From contig NZ_JAHKPJ010000021.1 in assembly GCF_018860345.1 (NCBI RefSeq), positions 604,277-668,276 on the forward strand: a DNA stretch of 64,000 bases, in the 5' to 3' direction. Numbering within the stretch: the first letter of the stretch is position 1; each line of letters starts with the position of its first letter. A program made the translations under genes and the position numbers. The DNA comes from Psychrosphaera sp. F3M07 (GTDB taxonomy: Bacteria; Pseudomonadota; Gammaproteobacteria; Enterobacterales; Alteromonadaceae). The notes under the pieces are model-generated. The model was not told the DNA's origin. It saw only the letters and a list, made by a program, of their open reading frames with translations, and searched no databases. This document shows, piece by piece, positions 1 to 11,235 of the stretch.

Positions 1-343
1 TAGAAGATTCACTCGACACGATAAAGGCAGTGATAGCTTCATTATTCGATTTATTATTTAAAAGGTATTGGGTAAATTCTTGAAGTTTACTTTCAGGTTC
101 ACCAGCGGCTATCCAATTAATCACCATCGAATTGGTTGCAATTGCTTTAGCGGCTTCAATAGGGCTAGAGAGTTCTAACTCAATTGCATTTCTGACTTCA
201 GATAATGCGGTGGGTAATTCCGAGTTTTCTAATTTTGAGGTTAAAAATGATGTAATTGAGGATGAGAATAAATATGTTGAAATGATTAGTGGTAACAATA
301 TCGCAGTCACTAAACTTAAATACACTTTCTGCTGCAACTTCAT
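1..343 (-). CDS. N-terminal part of a membrane sensory protein (Cache-type sensor, MCP or diguanylate cyclase class), cut by window edge
   Basis: A reading frame on the minus strand starts at an ATG at 341-343 and stays open for 114 codons to the left edge, so only the N-terminus is seen. It begins with a short basic stretch (MKLQQK), then a hydrophobic segment of about 20 residues (LSLVTAILLPLIIS). A polar, probably periplasmic region follows with a helix reading ELELSSPIEAAKAIA. Basic start, one membrane helix and then a helical extracytoplasmic region is how Cache-domain chemoreceptors and sensor kinases or cyclases begin. The output domain lies outside the window, so the class is open. 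The frame running the other way over 132-407 looks like a shadow of this gene. Confidence 0.6.
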   Translation of the reverse strand, partial: MKLQQKVYLSLVTAILLPLIISTYLFSSSITSFLTSKLENSELPTALSEVRNAIELELSSPIEAAKAIATNSMVINWIAAGEPESKLQEFTQYLLNNKSNNEAITAFIVSSESS

Positions 344-448
344 TTTAAATACCTATCAAATTTCTTTCTTTATATATCGGCACTGTATAAAAAAAGTTCA
401 CCTTTAATTGAAATATGATAGTTAAAAAATGAAATTATACTAAATAAG

Positions 449-742
449 TTAACTCCAATGGTGTATATGCTCAACTTTGCCATTATGCAGGATAATTTCG
501 CCCTTTTTTGCACTAATACCATCCGCACTGTAATTTAAAATAAAACTAACTTTTAAAATTAGCTTTTTTTCGTATCCTAATTTCCAGCTTTGCATTGGTA
601 CCGATAACAATTGCAGGTGATAACGTTGGCAGTAATTTTTTGCTGATGACTCTGCAATTTCAGCTAATTTTCTAAACTGCAAAAACATAGCGATAATGCC
701 TATAAAAAACATCATCAGCCATACGGTGGTTAAATCAAACAT
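449..742 (-). CDS. DUF3301 family small membrane-anchored protein
   Basis: A 97-residue protein with one N-terminal membrane helix (about residues 5-20), then a short cytoplasmic domain with the pattern RKLAEIAESSAKNYC followed by LQLLSVP. This matches my recollection of the DUF3301 family, which is widespread in gammaproteobacteria and has no known function. It is the last gene of the serS run: its start overlaps the end of the upstream small membrane gene by 8 bases, which suggests translational coupling. About 100 bases separate it from the next gene on the same strand. Family assignment is from memory; function unknown. Confidence 0.75.
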   Translation of the reverse strand: MFDLTTVWLMMFFIGIIAMFLQFRKLAEIAESSAKNYCQRYHLQLLSVPMQSWKLGYEKKLILKVSFILNYSADGISAKKGEIILHNGKVEHIHHWS

Positions 743-995
743 GGATCAGTTCCACTTCTTTATCATTATTGTCATGTTGATGACTCGGAGATATTACCTG
801 CTGATAGCTAGTAACTTTATCTAATGAATTTGCATCATAACCTTGGCTAAGTCTCAGAAAAGCCTGATAACCTAGCCAAATGACAACCAAGAAACACGAC
901 GCGATAGAAAAAGCATAAAGGTATTTTAACAACCTTATCCTAGGTTTAACCTTTTTCGACTTTGCCTGTCCATCATCAATCGCTTTTGTAACCAA
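735..995 (-). CDS. Small single-pass membrane protein of unknown function
   Basis: An 86-residue protein that most likely starts at a TTG (993-995) behind a good GGAG ribosome binding site lying immediately after the serS stop codon. A basic N-terminus (KSKKVKPRIR) precedes one hydrophobic helix (about residues 26-46). The rest is polar with a His/Asp/Asn-rich patch near residues 70-78. The basic side is expected in the cytoplasm, putting the tail in the periplasm. It sits between serS (13-base gap) and the DUF3301 gene (8-base overlap), so it is probably co-translated with both. I do not recognise the family. Confidence 0.65.
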   Translation of the reverse strand: MVTKAIDDGQAKSKKVKPRIRLLKYLYAFSIASCFLVVIWLGYQAFLRLSQGYDANSLDKVTSYQQVISPSHQHDNNDKEVELIHV

Positions 996-1008
996 GTTAT
1001 CGCTCCAA

Positions 1009-2367
<1,359 letters not shown>

Positions 2368-2378
2368 TCAAGTTCAGA

Positions 2379-2768
2379 TTAACTGTGTTTTAACATATAC
2401 AGTTGCATTCCCAACCAGGCGGCAAAAATACAAACCACTACATTCAAAAATATATTCAATACGGCCTTAAACCATTCACCATGTTGTAATAACAACAAAG
2501 TGTCTAAAGAAAACGTAGAAAAGGTGGTAAACGCACCTAACAAACCAATTCCAAATAGTGAGCGCCAAGGCAAGTCGGACATCATACCATGTTCAATTAC
2601 GCTAAATAAGATCCCCATGAAAAATGAACCTATTACGTTAACCAGTAGAGTTGCATAGGGGAAACCTTTGCCTAACAGACTGATCATTAACAAAGTAACG
2701 CCATAACGCATACTTGCGCCTAACGCCCCGCCCAAAGCAACAAATAGGAGATTATTCATGTTTTTCAT
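2379..2768 (-). CDS. crcB: Fluoride efflux channel CrcB/Fluc
   Basis: A 129-residue inner-membrane protein with four hydrophobic helices. Fluc channels form antiparallel dimers that let fluoride leak out of the cell. Family signatures are present: [10 protein letters not shown] at residues 13-22, the pore-lining Asn in LVNVIGSF (N44) and the phenylalanine/threonine track FTTFSTF at residues 80-86. The start at 2768 (MKNMNN) is used, but an ATG three codons later is equally plausible. It is 17 bases downstream of rarA and 56 upstream of serS, so probably operonic. Because it sits inside the run there is no room for a fluoride riboswitch leader, and none was seen. Confidence 0.95.
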   Translation of the reverse strand: MKNMNNLLFVALGGALGASMRYGVTLLMISLLGKGFPYATLLVNVIGSFFMGILFSVIEHGMMSDLPWRSLFGIGLLGAFTTFSTFSLDTLLLLQHGEWFKAVLNIFLNVVVCIFAAWLGMQLYMLKHS

Positions 2769-2785
2769 CCACTACTTTGAATAAT

Positions 2786-4111
2786 TTAAGCATTGGCATC
2801 CAAGTCTTTTAAATAACGTAATTTTTCTGCAATTTTTTTCTCTAAGCCTCTATCCACAGGTTGATAGTACTCAGTACCTGCCATTTCTTCTGGCAAGTAA
2901 TTTTCGCCAGCAGCATAGGCATTAGGTTCATTGTGGGCATAGCGGTATTCAGCACCTCGCCCCATTGATTTCATTAATTCAGTTGGCGCATTAGTTAAAT
3001 GCATAGGAACATCATAACTCGGTAAACTAGCTGCATCACGCTTTGCTTGGTTGAATGCCATATAGACGGCATTACTCTTAGGCGCAGCCGCTAAATACAG
3101 AGTTGCTTGGGCAATCGCTCGCTCGCCTTCTGATGGGCCAACTCGATGAAATATATCCCATGCATTTAATGCAACTTCCATCGCTCTTGGATCGGCATTG
3201 CCGATGTCTTCTGTTGCTATGGCTAATAAACGACGAGCAACATATAAAGGGTCGCCTCCGCCAGCTAAAATACGACAATACCAATATAAAGCGGCGTCGG
3301 GGGCGGAACCTCGAACCGACTTATGAAAAGCAGAAATAAGATCATAAAAATGATCGCCACCTTTATCAAAGGTCGCCATCTGATTGCCTGTGGCTTGTTC
3401 AATGATATCATTGGTAATGACATTATCTTCTGCGACTAAATCACCACACAGCTCTAAATAATTTAATAATTTACGTCCATCACCACCGGCTAAACCGATA
3501 AGTAAGCTCCGATTTTTATCCGATAAGTTAAGCTTTAAACTTCCAAGGCCTAACTCAGTATCGGATAAGGCTCTTTGAACTAATGCGATCAGATCATCTT
3601 CATCTATGGCTTTTAATATATAAACTCGAGCACGAGACAATATAGCGTTATTTAATTCAAATGAAGGATTTTCAGTTGTCGCCCCAATGAAACTAACCGT
3701 ACCGTCTTCGATAAACGGCAAAAAAGCATCTTGTTGACCTTTATTAAAACGATGTACTTCATCGACAAATAATACGGTTTTTTTACCGGTTTGTTGTAGA
3801 CGTTCTTTGGCTCGTTCAACGGTTGCTCTAATTTCTTTGACACCGGCACTGATAGCAGAAAGTTTTTCTACTTCTGCATCGCAATATTGTGCAATAAGCT
3901 CAGCCAATGTTGTTTTTCCAGTACCAGGAGGTCCCCATAAGATCATTGAATGACAGCGTTTGCCTTCAATCATTTTACGGATGGCTTTACCTTCGCCAAC
4001 CAAATGTTTTTGTCCAACATATTGGTCTAAGGTCAACGGGCGCATTCGAGCGGCTAACGGTTTAGTATCAGCCGGTGAAAAATCAAAACCTATATTAGTA
4101 TGGTGAGACAA
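2786..4111 (-). CDS. rarA: Replication-associated recombination protein RarA (MgsA)
   Basis: A clamp-loader-like AAA+ ATPase of 441 residues that acts at stalled replication forks in the cytoplasm. Walker A is GPPGTGKTT at residues 60-68 and Walker B is [10 protein letters not shown] at about 113-122. The sensor motif [10 protein letters not shown] and arginine finger LSRARV follow, then the C-terminal tetramerisation region with [18 protein letters not shown]. Length and motif order are those of the family. It is eight bases downstream of lolA and 17 upstream of crcB; lolA-rarA-serS order is conserved in gammaproteobacteria. Confidence 0.97.
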   Translation of the reverse strand: MSHHTNIGFDFSPADTKPLAARMRPLTLDQYVGQKHLVGEGKAIRKMIEGKRCHSMILWGPPGTGKTTLAELIAQYCDAEVEKLSAISAGVKEIRATVERAKERLQQTGKKTVLFVDEVHRFNKGQQDAFLPFIEDGTVSFIGATTENPSFELNNAILSRARVYILKAIDEDDLIALVQRALSDTELGLGSLKLNLSDKNRSLLIGLAGGDGRKLLNYLELCGDLVAEDNVITNDIIEQATGNQMATFDKGGDHFYDLISAFHKSVRGSAPDAALYWYCRILAGGGDPLYVARRLLAIATEDIGNADPRAMEVALNAWDIFHRVGPSEGERAIAQATLYLAAAPKSNAVYMAFNQAKRDAASLPSYDVPMHLTNAPTELMKSMGRGAEYRYAHNEPNAYAAGENYLPEEMAGTEYYQPVDRGLEKKIAEKLRYLKDLDANA

Positions 4112-4119
4112 AATGAGTC

Positions 4120-4752
4120 CTATTTACCCGGCTTAGTCTTTACTGGACGTTGATCATCGATTTCGATATCAGCAGGTATATCAAAGTTAAAATTAACATT
4201 TAATTTCTTTTTAAACGCTTGTTTCTTTAACTCATATGAACTGGTCTGTTGGGTTCGATCGGTAATAACTATTTCTTTTAATAAGAAGTCATCAAAATAA
4301 ATCGCCAATTGGCTAACTTGTGAATTATTTTCATTTTTAGGTTTAACTAAAAAACCTGACTCCAATTTAGTAATAGTAAATTTATTCCACACTTCATCTT
4401 GTTGCGAAACTAGCAATGCAAAAGGCGTAGTGGCCACTGCATCTTTTGCATCAAATATAGACACTTGTTCTAAAAAAGGATTAAACCACCACAAGGTGTC
4501 ACCATTAGACATCAACAACTCTTGTTCAGGTGCGACAATTTCCCAAATAAATTGACCTGGTTGTTTAAACACTAACTGACCAGAAGCACTGTGTAGGACG
4601 TTATTATCGGTATCTTTAACTTGTTGATTAAACTCAGCGGTAAAACCATCGTAATCTACAAGTAACTTTCTAAGCTCAGTTTCTACCGGCTCGGCAATAA
4701 GTGTAAAACTGCTGATTAAAGCAAATAGTGTCACTAACTTAGATATTTTCAT
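4120..4752 (-). CDS. lolA: Outer-membrane lipoprotein carrier protein LolA
   Basis: Periplasmic chaperone that takes lipoproteins from the LolCDE complex and hands them to LolB on the outer membrane. The 210-residue protein starts with a signal peptide ([20 protein letters not shown]) and carries typical LolA landmarks: [10 protein letters not shown] near residue 36, then [14 protein letters not shown] and [14 protein letters not shown]. It starts three bases after the ftsK stop and ends eight bases before rarA. Its partner LolB is encoded at 48873-49472 in this window. Confidence 0.96.
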   Translation of the reverse strand: MKISKLVTLFALISSFTLIAEPVETELRKLLVDYDGFTAEFNQQVKDTDNNVLHSASGQLVFKQPGQFIWEIVAPEQELLMSNGDTLWWFNPFLEQVSIFDAKDAVATTPFALLVSQQDEVWNKFTITKLESGFLVKPKNENNSQVSQLAIYFDDFLLKEIVITDRTQQTSSYELKKQAFKKKLNVNFNFDIPADIEIDDQRPVKTKPGK

Positions 4753-4755
4753 GGA

Positions 4756-7434
4756 TTAAAATTCTTCTTCATTGTTTTTAACTGGTGGCGGCGCTAATAC
4801 TTCTCGCCCCCCATTATTTGCAGCTCGACTTACAATACCCATTGTTTCCATTTGCTCTACGATACGTGCAGAACGGTTATAGCCAATGCGTAACTTACGT
4901 TGAATACTTGATATTGATACTTTGCGCGTTTCAGTTACAAAGGCAACGGCTTCATCAAATACTGGATCAATCTCTTCGCCATCGGCCATTTCTGCAGCTT
5001 CACCAGGTAACATATTTTCATCTGTCATCTCACCTTGAAGAATTTCAGGTACATAATTTGGTTTGGCTTTCGACTTCCAATCTTTTACCACGGCATGTAC
5101 TTCATGATCATCAACAAATGCACCATGAACACGGGTTGGTACACCAGAACCTGGAGGCAAATACAACATATCCCCCATCCCTAATAAGTTTTCAGCACCT
5201 TGCTGATCTAAGATAGTTCGAGAGTCAATTTTTGAGGACACTTGGAATGCCATTCTTGTTGGAATGTTTGCTTTGATAAGACCTGTAATTACATCAACCG
5301 ATGGACGCTGTGTTGCTAAAACTAAATGGATACCTGCCGCACGCGCTTTTTGCGCGATACGTGCAATCAACTCTTCCACTTTTTTACCTACGATCATCAT
5401 CATGTCAGCAAATTCGTCAATAACCACGACAATAGCAGGTAGCTTTTCAAGTGCAGGTTGACGGTCAGACATTTGCTCTGACTTAACCCAAAGAGGATCT
5501 AAAATAGGCGCTCCATCTTCAATGGCTTGTGCCACTTTTGCGTTATAACCTTTCAAGTTACGCACACCTAATGCAGACATCAGTTTGTAACGACGCTCCA
5601 TCTCACCTACACACCAACGTAATGCGTTAGCGGCTTCTTTCATGTCTGTTACTACTTCAGATAATAAATGTGGAATACCTTCATATACTGATAATTCCAA
5701 CATCTTAGGATCTATCATAATCAAACGCACATCTTCAGGTGTTGATTTATATAACAAACTCAAAATCATGGTGTTAACACCAACAGACTTACCAGAACCT
5801 GTTGTCCCCGCCACAAGTAAATGTGGCATTTTTGCTAAATCTACAGTGACCGCTTTACCCGCGATATCTTTACCTAACACCATAGTTAATGGTGAGGATG
5901 AATTTTGGAAACCGGCGCTGTTCATTACTTCTGATAAACGCACTATTTGTCGATGTTTGTTTGGAAGTTCTAGACCGATAAACGACTTGCCCGGGATAAC
6001 TTCTACCACTCGAACACTTAATGCCGATAAAGAGCGAGCTAAATCTTTAGATAGTGTGGTGATTTTACTTACTTTAATACCAGGGGCTAAATCTAATTCA
6101 AAGCGGGTAATAACTGGACCTGGGAATACACCTACCACTTTAGCTTGAATATTAAAGTCTAATAGTTTCGCCTCAACCAAACGAGATACAGCGTCCAATT
6201 CTTCTTGCGAAACTGGATTTTCAACTTTATCCGGTCTATCTAAAAGATCTAGAGAAGGTAATGTGATTGGTTTCACTTCTTTAACTAATGGGGGTAAGTT
6301 TTCTACTACATTGGTATCACGCTGAGGTGCACGTTGATGTGCAGCTTGCATTCCGTCTAACGCGCCTTTGATGTCATCATCGTGTAACTCATCATCCACC
6401 CCTGAATAAGTAGGCTGTTGATCGTATTCATCAAATGAAATCGGCATATCATCATCAAGGGAGATTTGATTTGCTGCTTTTACGATATTTGAGCCTTTAG
6501 TCACTGGCTCAATTTGCGCGTCAACCATTCCGGCCGCTTGAGAATCGACTAAGTCAATTTTACTATCATCGATTAACTCAGGCGCTGTTGATCCTATGTT
6601 ACTGCTTTGTTCTTTGATTTCCGCCGCACCAAAAAACTGGTTTAATAAAGATTGTGAGTTATTGCCTTCTAATTTATCTGGTATTGATATCGCGGGCATC
6701 TCGTCTGCAGGTTCAACTGCAGCAGTATTTAATTCAAGCGCAACTTCACTTTCAGCCACCTTATTAGCAGCCACATCACTGCCCTTCTGCTTATTGTCTT
6801 TCGCATTTTGAATGGCATTCCGTAATTTTGCATAGATAAGACTGCACATAGCTATTGTATATTTACCTAACCCATCGACGACACGGATCCAAGAGACACC
6901 AGTCATTAATGTGATCCCGATAAGCACAAAAACTAATAACACTAAGGTCGAACCAGAAAAGCCAATTACAGGTAATAATAAATACGCGATAACGTCACCA
7001 ATGATGCCACCAGAGGAAAAATAATAAATATCGTCGAAGTTAATGCTACTTAGTGCGGAGCTACCAATAATGAATAAAAAGATACCAATTAACCTTAACC
7101 CTAAAGCTAAATAGTCTATCTCTATCAAATTATGGAACTTGCGGAATAATAACCATCCTACTAAGGACACGGCCACAGGGACAAAAAAGGCTAACCAGCC
7201 AAAGGTAAACAATAATATATCTGACAACCAGGCACCAAATGCACCTCCGCCATTTTTTATCAATTCGTAATTGCCGGTTTTACTCCAGCTAGGATCAGCG
7301 GGATCAAAGGTAAATAAAGTAATTAAAATATATATCGCGATAAGCCCAGCTATAAATAAGCCTGCTTCTAACAATCGCTGAAATCCATTTAACATATTCG
7401 GTTGGCTGTCTGTCAAAATATACTCCGCACTCAA
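4756..7434 (-). CDS. ftsK: DNA translocase FtsK
   Basis: Septal DNA pump that coordinates chromosome segregation and dimer resolution with division. The 892-residue protein has N-terminal membrane segments (about residues 17-190), a variable acidic linker (about 215-400) and the RecA-like motor with Walker [11 protein letters not shown] near residue 541 and Walker [12 protein letters not shown]. The C-terminal gamma winged helix (from about residue 825, [20 protein letters not shown]) reads the KOPS orientation sequences. The linker is shorter than in E. coli FtsK (1329 residues), as is common in marine relatives. It lies between lrp and lolA, the conserved order. Confidence 0.98.
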   Translation of the reverse strand: MSAEYILTDSQPNMLNGFQRLLEAGLFIAGLIAIYILITLFTFDPADPSWSKTGNYELIKNGGGAFGAWLSDILLFTFGWLAFFVPVAVSLVGWLLFRKFHNLIEIDYLALGLRLIGIFLFIIGSSALSSINFDDIYYFSSGGIIGDVIAYLLLPVIGFSGSTLVLLVFVLIGITLMTGVSWIRVVDGLGKYTIAMCSLIYAKLRNAIQNAKDNKQKGSDVAANKVAESEVALELNTAAVEPADEMPAISIPDKLEGNNSQSLLNQFFGAAEIKEQSSNIGSTAPELIDDSKIDLVDSQAAGMVDAQIEPVTKGSNIVKAANQISLDDDMPISFDEYDQQPTYSGVDDELHDDDIKGALDGMQAAHQRAPQRDTNVVENLPPLVKEVKPITLPSLDLLDRPDKVENPVSQEELDAVSRLVEAKLLDFNIQAKVVGVFPGPVITRFELDLAPGIKVSKITTLSKDLARSLSALSVRVVEVIPGKSFIGLELPNKHRQIVRLSEVMNSAGFQNSSSPLTMVLGKDIAGKAVTVDLAKMPHLLVAGTTGSGKSVGVNTMILSLLYKSTPEDVRLIMIDPKMLELSVYEGIPHLLSEVVTDMKEAANALRWCVGEMERRYKLMSALGVRNLKGYNAKVAQAIEDGAPILDPLWVKSEQMSDRQPALEKLPAIVVVIDEFADMMMIVGKKVEELIARIAQKARAAGIHLVLATQRPSVDVITGLIKANIPTRMAFQVSSKIDSRTILDQQGAENLLGMGDMLYLPPGSGVPTRVHGAFVDDHEVHAVVKDWKSKAKPNYVPEILQGEMTDENMLPGEAAEMADGEEIDPVFDEAVAFVTETRKVSISSIQRKLRIGYNRSARIVEQMETMGIVSRAANNGGREVLAPPPVKNNEEEF

Positions 7435-7562
7435 TTTTTGTTTTTATATGAAATATTCATTTTGAGGCTGCAAAACTTTACCAAATTTAATAACAAGAAT
7501 CATTGCGTTTGTGCTCTTTTGCTTAATTAATTGGTTATTATCTAATTGAATTTGTTCAACGT

Positions 7563-8033
7563 TTAAATATTAATCGGTATTGCCGTATTAGACTTGACCT
7601 CTTCCATCACAACATAGGTTCTACTTGCACTAACTGAAGGTAATCTTAATAAGGTATCCCCGAGTAATTTTCGATAGGACGCCATGTTTTTAACTCGGGT
7701 TTTTAATAAATAATCAAAACTACCAGAAACTAAATGGCATTCTAATATTTCACTAAACGAACTCACGGATTTAGAAAACTCTGAGAACACATCTTGTGCG
7801 GTTTTTTCTAGCGTAATTTCTACAAAGACTAATAACGACGCCCCCACTTGTTCGGCATTAACAATTGCTTTATAGCCTTCAATAACACCTTGATTTTCAA
7901 GACGTTTCACCCTTTCTAAACAAGGGGTTGGGCTTAAACCAACTAACTTGGATAATTCGACATTAGAAATTCGGCCATTTTTTTGTAACTCGACTAAAAT
8001 GTTTTTATCAATTCGATCTAGAGTTTTATTCAT
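7563..8033 (-). CDS. lrp: Leucine-responsive regulatory protein Lrp
   Basis: A 156-residue Lrp/AsnC regulator with an N-terminal winged helix (LDRIDKNILVELQKNGRISN, then LSKLVGLSPTPCLERVKRLE) and a C-terminal RAM effector domain. The frame extends upstream to a TTG at 8045, but that codon lacks a ribosome site and the ATG at 8033 gives the usual Lrp N-terminus, so 8033 is preferred. The very close match to E. coli Lrp and the position next to ftsK-lolA-rarA-serS suggest the global Lrp rather than a local paralogue. It is divergent from ald; the shared region holds two Lrp-box-like sites. Confidence 0.94.
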   Translation of the reverse strand: MNKTLDRIDKNILVELQKNGRISNVELSKLVGLSPTPCLERVKRLENQGVIEGYKAIVNAEQVGASLLVFVEITLEKTAQDVFSEFSKSVSSFSEILECHLVSGSFDYLLKTRVKNMASYRKLLGDTLLRLPSVSASRTYVVMEEVKSNTAIPINI

Positions 8034-8059
8034 ATATAGACTCAATTTTTTATATATAA

Positions 8060-8074
8060 CAGAATAATATCCTG
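8060..8074. promoter_or_regulatory. Lrp-box-like site between lrp and ald
   Basis: CAGAATAATATCCTG matches the E. coli Lrp consensus YAGHAWATTWTDCTR at 13 of 15 positions by my count. It lies in the 158-base divergent region and is centred 30 bases, about three helical turns, from a second weaker match, which suits cooperative Lrp binding on one DNA face. It could control lrp itself and ald. The site is inferred from sequence only. Confidence 0.5.
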
Positions 8075-8089
8075 TATATAACGAAAATA

Positions 8090-8104
8090 CAGTATTTAAT
8101 ATTG
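8090..8104. promoter_or_regulatory. Second Lrp-box-like site, phased with the first
   Basis: CAGTATTTAATATTG matches the Lrp consensus at 12 of 15 positions by my count. Alone it would be weak in such AT-rich DNA; its value comes from the 30-base phasing with the site at 8060-8074 and from lying between lrp and an alanine catabolic gene. It could be chance. Confidence 0.35.
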
Positions 8105-8191
8105 ATTACTTACTACTATACTCGCCGAAAATAAAATACACATTACATAATGTTTGTCACTCGCAAATAATACAAAGAAGGTAGGTTTAAA

Positions 8192-9322
8192 ATGATCGTT
8201 GGTGTACCTAAAGAAATTAAAAACCATGAATATCGTGTAGGTCTTACTCCTGCGGCAGCAAAAGAATTTGTTGCTCATGGCCATCAAGTTATTGTTGAAA
8301 CCAATGCAGGTACTGCTATTGGCTTTACTGACGAGCAATATGTAGAAGCAGGAGCAAGTATTATTGCAACCCCTGCTGAAATATTTGCTACTGCTGACAT
8401 GATAGTGAAAGTAAAAGAACCACAGCCTAACGAATGTAAAATGTTACGCGAAGGTCAAACACTATACACTTACCTTCATTTAGCCCCTGATGCGACACAA
8501 ACTGAATTATTAGTTGCTTCTGGCGCGACATGTATCGCTTATGAAACGGTAACGGACCACACTGGTGGATTACCTTTACTTGCACCAATGAGTGAAGTTG
8601 CTGGACGTATGTCTATTCAAGCTGGTGCGCATCATTTAGAAAAAGCACAAGGCGGTAGCGGAACATTATTAGGTGGTGTACCTGGTGTAGCACCGGCTAA
8701 AGTTCTTGTTTTAGGTGGTGGTGTTGTTGGAACCAACGCAGCAAAAATGGCATTAGGCATGGGTGCAGATGTTACGATTTTAGATCGTTCATTGCCTCGT
8801 CTTCGTCAATTAGATGATATCTTCAACGGTACCGTTAAAACAGTATTCTCAACGGTTGACGCGATTGAATATTACACAGCAAAAGCTGATCTTGTGATTG
8901 GTGCGGTATTAATTCCTGGTGCTGCAGCACCTAAATTAATTAACAAAACCCACATCGCTTCTATGAAGCCGGGTTCTGTTGTTGTTGACGTTGCAATTGA
9001 CCAAGGTGGTTGTTTTGAAACAGCTAAAGCAACGACGCATCAAGATCCTACTTATGTAGTTGATGACGTTGTGCATTACTGTGTGGCTAACATGCCAGGT
9101 GGTGTTGCTCGTACTTCAACGATGGCATTAAACAATGCAACTTTACCATTTGGTTTAGCCCTTGCTAATAAAGGCCCTAAACGTGCAATGTTAGAAGACA
9201 AACATTTGTTAAATGGCCTTAACGTTCATAAAGGTAAAGTAACCTATAAAGCGGTTGTTGATGCATTAGGCGATAAATTAAACTTAGAATACATGGATGC
9301 TGCTGAAGCATTAGCACTTTAA
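8192..9322 (+). CDS. ald: Alanine dehydrogenase
   Basis: NAD-dependent oxidative deamination of L-alanine to pyruvate and ammonia (EC 1.4.1.1), letting alanine serve as carbon and nitrogen source. The 376-residue length and the N-terminus [17 protein letters not shown] are typical. The Rossmann motif [14 protein letters not shown] is followed by an acidic end-of-strand residue in ADVTILDRS. The substrate-site lysine and histidine lie in VKVKEPQ and YLHLA. A strong AGGTAGG ribosome site precedes the ATG. It is divergent from lrp, and regulation of alanine catabolism by Lrp-type proteins is common. A strong terminator follows. Confidence 0.97.
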   Translation: MIVGVPKEIKNHEYRVGLTPAAAKEFVAHGHQVIVETNAGTAIGFTDEQYVEAGASIIATPAEIFATADMIVKVKEPQPNECKMLREGQTLYTYLHLAPDATQTELLVASGATCIAYETVTDHTGGLPLLAPMSEVAGRMSIQAGAHHLEKAQGGSGTLLGGVPGVAPAKVLVLGGGVVGTNAAKMALGMGADVTILDRSLPRLRQLDDIFNGTVKTVFSTVDAIEYYTAKADLVIGAVLIPGAAAPKLINKTHIASMKPGSVVVDVAIDQGGCFETAKATTHQDPTYVVDDVVHYCVANMPGGVARTSTMALNNATLPFGLALANKGPKRAMLEDKHLLNGLNVHKGKVTYKAVVDALGDKLNLEYMDAAEALAL

Positions 9323-9334
9323 GTTTGTTTGATT

Positions 9335-9359
9335 AAACGAGTGATGTAATTACTCGTTT
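9335..9359 (+). repeat. Small stem-loop upstream of the ald terminator
   Basis: AAACGAGT at 9335-9342 pairs with ACTCGTTT at 9352-9359 around a nine-base loop, a few bases after the ald stop. A larger terminator follows at once, so this may be part of a double terminator or an mRNA 3' end stabiliser. Confidence 0.45.
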
Positions 9360-9364
9360 TAATG

Positions 9365-9411
9365 ATCCCGTAGCACACTTGTTTATAAGCACTGTGCTAC
9401 GGGATTTTTTT
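9365..9411 (+). terminator. Rho-independent terminator of ald
   Basis: A perfect 13-bp stem: ATCCCGTAGCACA at 9365-9377 pairs with TGTGCTACGGGAT at 9393-9405. A run of T follows. This is the strongest terminator in the window and closes the ald transcript. Confidence 0.93.
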
Positions 9412-9431
9412 ATGTTTGTTAAAGCGTTTAA

Positions 9432-9668
9432 TTACAGATCTTGTTGGATCATTTGTTTAATTTTCACGGCTTTTTCAAAATGGTCTAATTTGTGAGTCAT
9501 TATCCACCAAGTCGCCACTTCCATTAGTAATTCTGGATCGTCGTTTTTATTGGCAAAAAATGCATAAAATGACAAACCAACATTTGTGCCTTTAGCTGCT
9601 ATTTTTTTATCACATACATCTATAATTTTTTGCTTCATCGCCACTGGCATCTTAGTCGTTTTCATCAT
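9432..9668 (-). CDS. Small conserved protein, probably DUF6500 family
   Basis: A 78-residue soluble protein without signal peptide or membrane helix. The segment KIIDVCDKKIAAKGTNVGLS, then FYAFFANKNDDPELLMEVA and WWIMTHKLDHFEKAVKI, resembles my recollection of DUF6500, a small uncharacterised family. It has many charged residues and two tryptophans, typical of a compact helical domain. It is a stand-alone gene between the ald terminator and the poly-A/poly-T terminator at 9713-9745. Function unknown. Confidence 0.65.
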   Translation of the reverse strand: MMKTTKMPVAMKQKIIDVCDKKIAAKGTNVGLSFYAFFANKNDDPELLMEVATWWIMTHKLDHFEKAVKIKQMIQQDL

Positions 9669-9712
9669 CCGTCCTTGTTTTATTCTAATATTGTTTATAT
9701 AAATTTAAGACA

Positions 9713-9745
9713 TAAAAAAAAACAGGCATTTAACCTGTTTTTTTT
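9713..9745 (-). terminator. Terminator downstream of the DUF6172-like gene
   Basis: AACAGG (9721-9726) pairs with CCTGTT (9734-9739) over a seven-base loop. Runs of A lie on one side and T on the other, so it can act in both directions. On the minus strand it ends the transcript of the gene at 9773-10105. Confidence 0.8.
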
Positions 9746-9772
9746 AACGTTTTATCAAATTTTTCTGAAAGA

Positions 9773-10105
9773 CTACTCTTCGATGAACTCAGGTTCAAAG
9801 TCATCTTCATCAAATTCACTTTCTTGTATTACGCGAATACCCGGCTTAGCTAAGATCTCAATATAAAAAGCGGTGGCACCACCTTCAACGGCAGTATCAA
9901 TTGATTTATTGATCTCACTTAATTTAATGACTTCAGCCGTATCTTGAGTTAATCCAAATTTAACATCAAAATCCCAAAAATCGGCACCTTTAGGAATCTG
10001 TTTGTTGCGCTCTCTTCTTAGATATTTTTTAACATCATGTTTAACTGAGTCAACCATACGTGCTGGTTTAATTTTTTCGTGTGTAATTTCAAATGTTTTT
10101 CTCAT
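9773..10105 (-). CDS. Conserved protein, probably DUF6172 family
   Basis: A 110-residue basic protein with an acidic tail (DEDDFEPEFIEE). The N-terminal pattern MRKTFEITHEKIKPARMVDS, followed by KHDVKKYLRRERNKQIPKG and DFWDFDVKFG, is recognisable as the DUF6172 family from memory. No signal peptide, membrane segment or catalytic motif is evident. It ends at a clear terminator and has its own upstream spacer of about 170 bases, so it is probably monocistronic. Function unknown. Confidence 0.7.
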   Translation of the reverse strand: MRKTFEITHEKIKPARMVDSVKHDVKKYLRRERNKQIPKGADFWDFDVKFGLTQDTAEVIKLSEINKSIDTAVEGGATAFYIEILAKPGIRVIQESEFDEDDFEPEFIEE

Positions 10106-10205
10106 GATATTCCTAAAAAGCTAACGGTCAGAATAATAACTGACTAATTGGCGTGCATGATACGCGAATTAATTGTAAAAGGCATGACTTTCCATACCTT
10201 AACTA

Positions 10206-10232
10206 ATACTAATCTTGATAAAAGATTGGTAT
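10206..10232. repeat. Stem-loop between the oxygenase and DUF6172-like genes
   Basis: ATACTAATCTT (10206-10216) pairs with AAGATTGGTAT (10222-10232) with one wobble pair and a five-base loop. No T run follows on either strand, so it is not a standard terminator. It may be an mRNA processing or stability element downstream of the oxygenase gene. Confidence 0.35.
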
Positions 10233-10277
10233 GACCTCAAATACGACAAAAAGGCTAAATACCGTTTTTTTATGTTG

Positions 10278-11114
10278 TTATTTAACACCTAACTCGCGTA
10301 AACGTTCTTGCAAATAACTGTCTGCGGTATAACGTTCCGATAATACCACCTCGGCTTTTGGGTGCAAAAATAATGGTAATGAAATACGAGACTTAGTTTT
10401 ATCTTGGCCTTCTGGATTGATCACTCTATGGATAGTAGAAGGATAATAACCACCAGATGCTTCTTGCAACATGTCACCAATATTGACAATTAAACATCCA
10501 AAGTCACCCGGTACATCATACCAAGTCCCATCTTTTAACTGCACTTGTAAGCCACTTGCATTGGCTGCAGGTAAAATAGTTAATAAGTTAATATCACCAT
10601 GTGCTGCAGCTCTTATCGCGCCAGGTTCTTCATCACCTGTAATTGGTGGGTAATGTAAAATACGTAATAACGTACGTTGGCTTTGTGCAATCATCTCAGA
10701 TAACGCTATCGAGAATTTTTCTGATACATCTGCTGGCGAGTGTTTTTCGACCCAATCTAATAAGGTGGCAGCCAGTGAATTTGCTTGTTCGTAATAATCA
10801 GATAATTGTTGCTTTAATTCTGCAGGAACTTGACCCCAAGGGTAATAATGAAAGTATTCTTTAATGTCTTTTAAATTATTGCCTTTTGCCGTTTCAGAAA
10901 CAGTAGTTGGAAAAAAACCATCTTGGGTTTCTACATTAAATTTATAATCAAATTTTTCGTCAGAGGCAAAGAAACCAGCCCAATTTTCATAAATAGATTC
11001 AAGTAATTCTTTTTGAATAGGATGATTTTTTAATACGCCAAACCCAGTGTTATGTAATGACGTAACAAACTCTTGAGCTGCGTTTTCAGCAGTATAATCA
11101 ACAACAGATAACAT
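10278..11114 (-). CDS. 2-oxoglutarate/Fe(II)-dependent oxygenase, isopenicillin N synthase-like
   Basis: A 278-residue soluble enzyme of the IPNS-like dioxygenase superfamily. The iron triad is visible: H172 and D174 in AAHGDINLLT and H229 in PSTIHRVINP. The cosubstrate-binding R243-x-S245 follows in KSRISLPLFL. The N-terminal region (GFGVLKNHPI) is the usual substrate-lid part. The family hydroxylates or oxidises diverse small molecules, so the substrate cannot be read from sequence. It stands alone, with about 120 bases to the upstream acetyltransferase gene on the same strand. Confidence 0.88.
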   Translation of the reverse strand: MLSVVDYTAENAAQEFVTSLHNTGFGVLKNHPIQKELLESIYENWAGFFASDEKFDYKFNVETQDGFFPTTVSETAKGNNLKDIKEYFHYYPWGQVPAELKQQLSDYYEQANSLAATLLDWVEKHSPADVSEKFSIALSEMIAQSQRTLLRILHYPPITGDEEPGAIRAAAHGDINLLTILPAANASGLQVQLKDGTWYDVPGDFGCLIVNIGDMLQEASGGYYPSTIHRVINPEGQDKTKSRISLPLFLHPKAEVVLSERYTADSYLQERLRELGVK

Positions 11115-11235
11115 AATATATTCCCAACTAAATTAACCTGCGAATTATAGAGGTTAATAAGTAAAAAGTAACACTAATATTGAGAAAGCTGACATTTAAA
11201 CGGGTTTCAACTGTAAACTATTATGAATCGATAAA

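Noticed and set aside
132..407. Plus-strand 91-codon frame at the left edge
   Set aside because: It lies antisense to a frame with a signal-anchor and Cache-like start that runs off the edge. It has no ribosome site and its translation resembles no protein.
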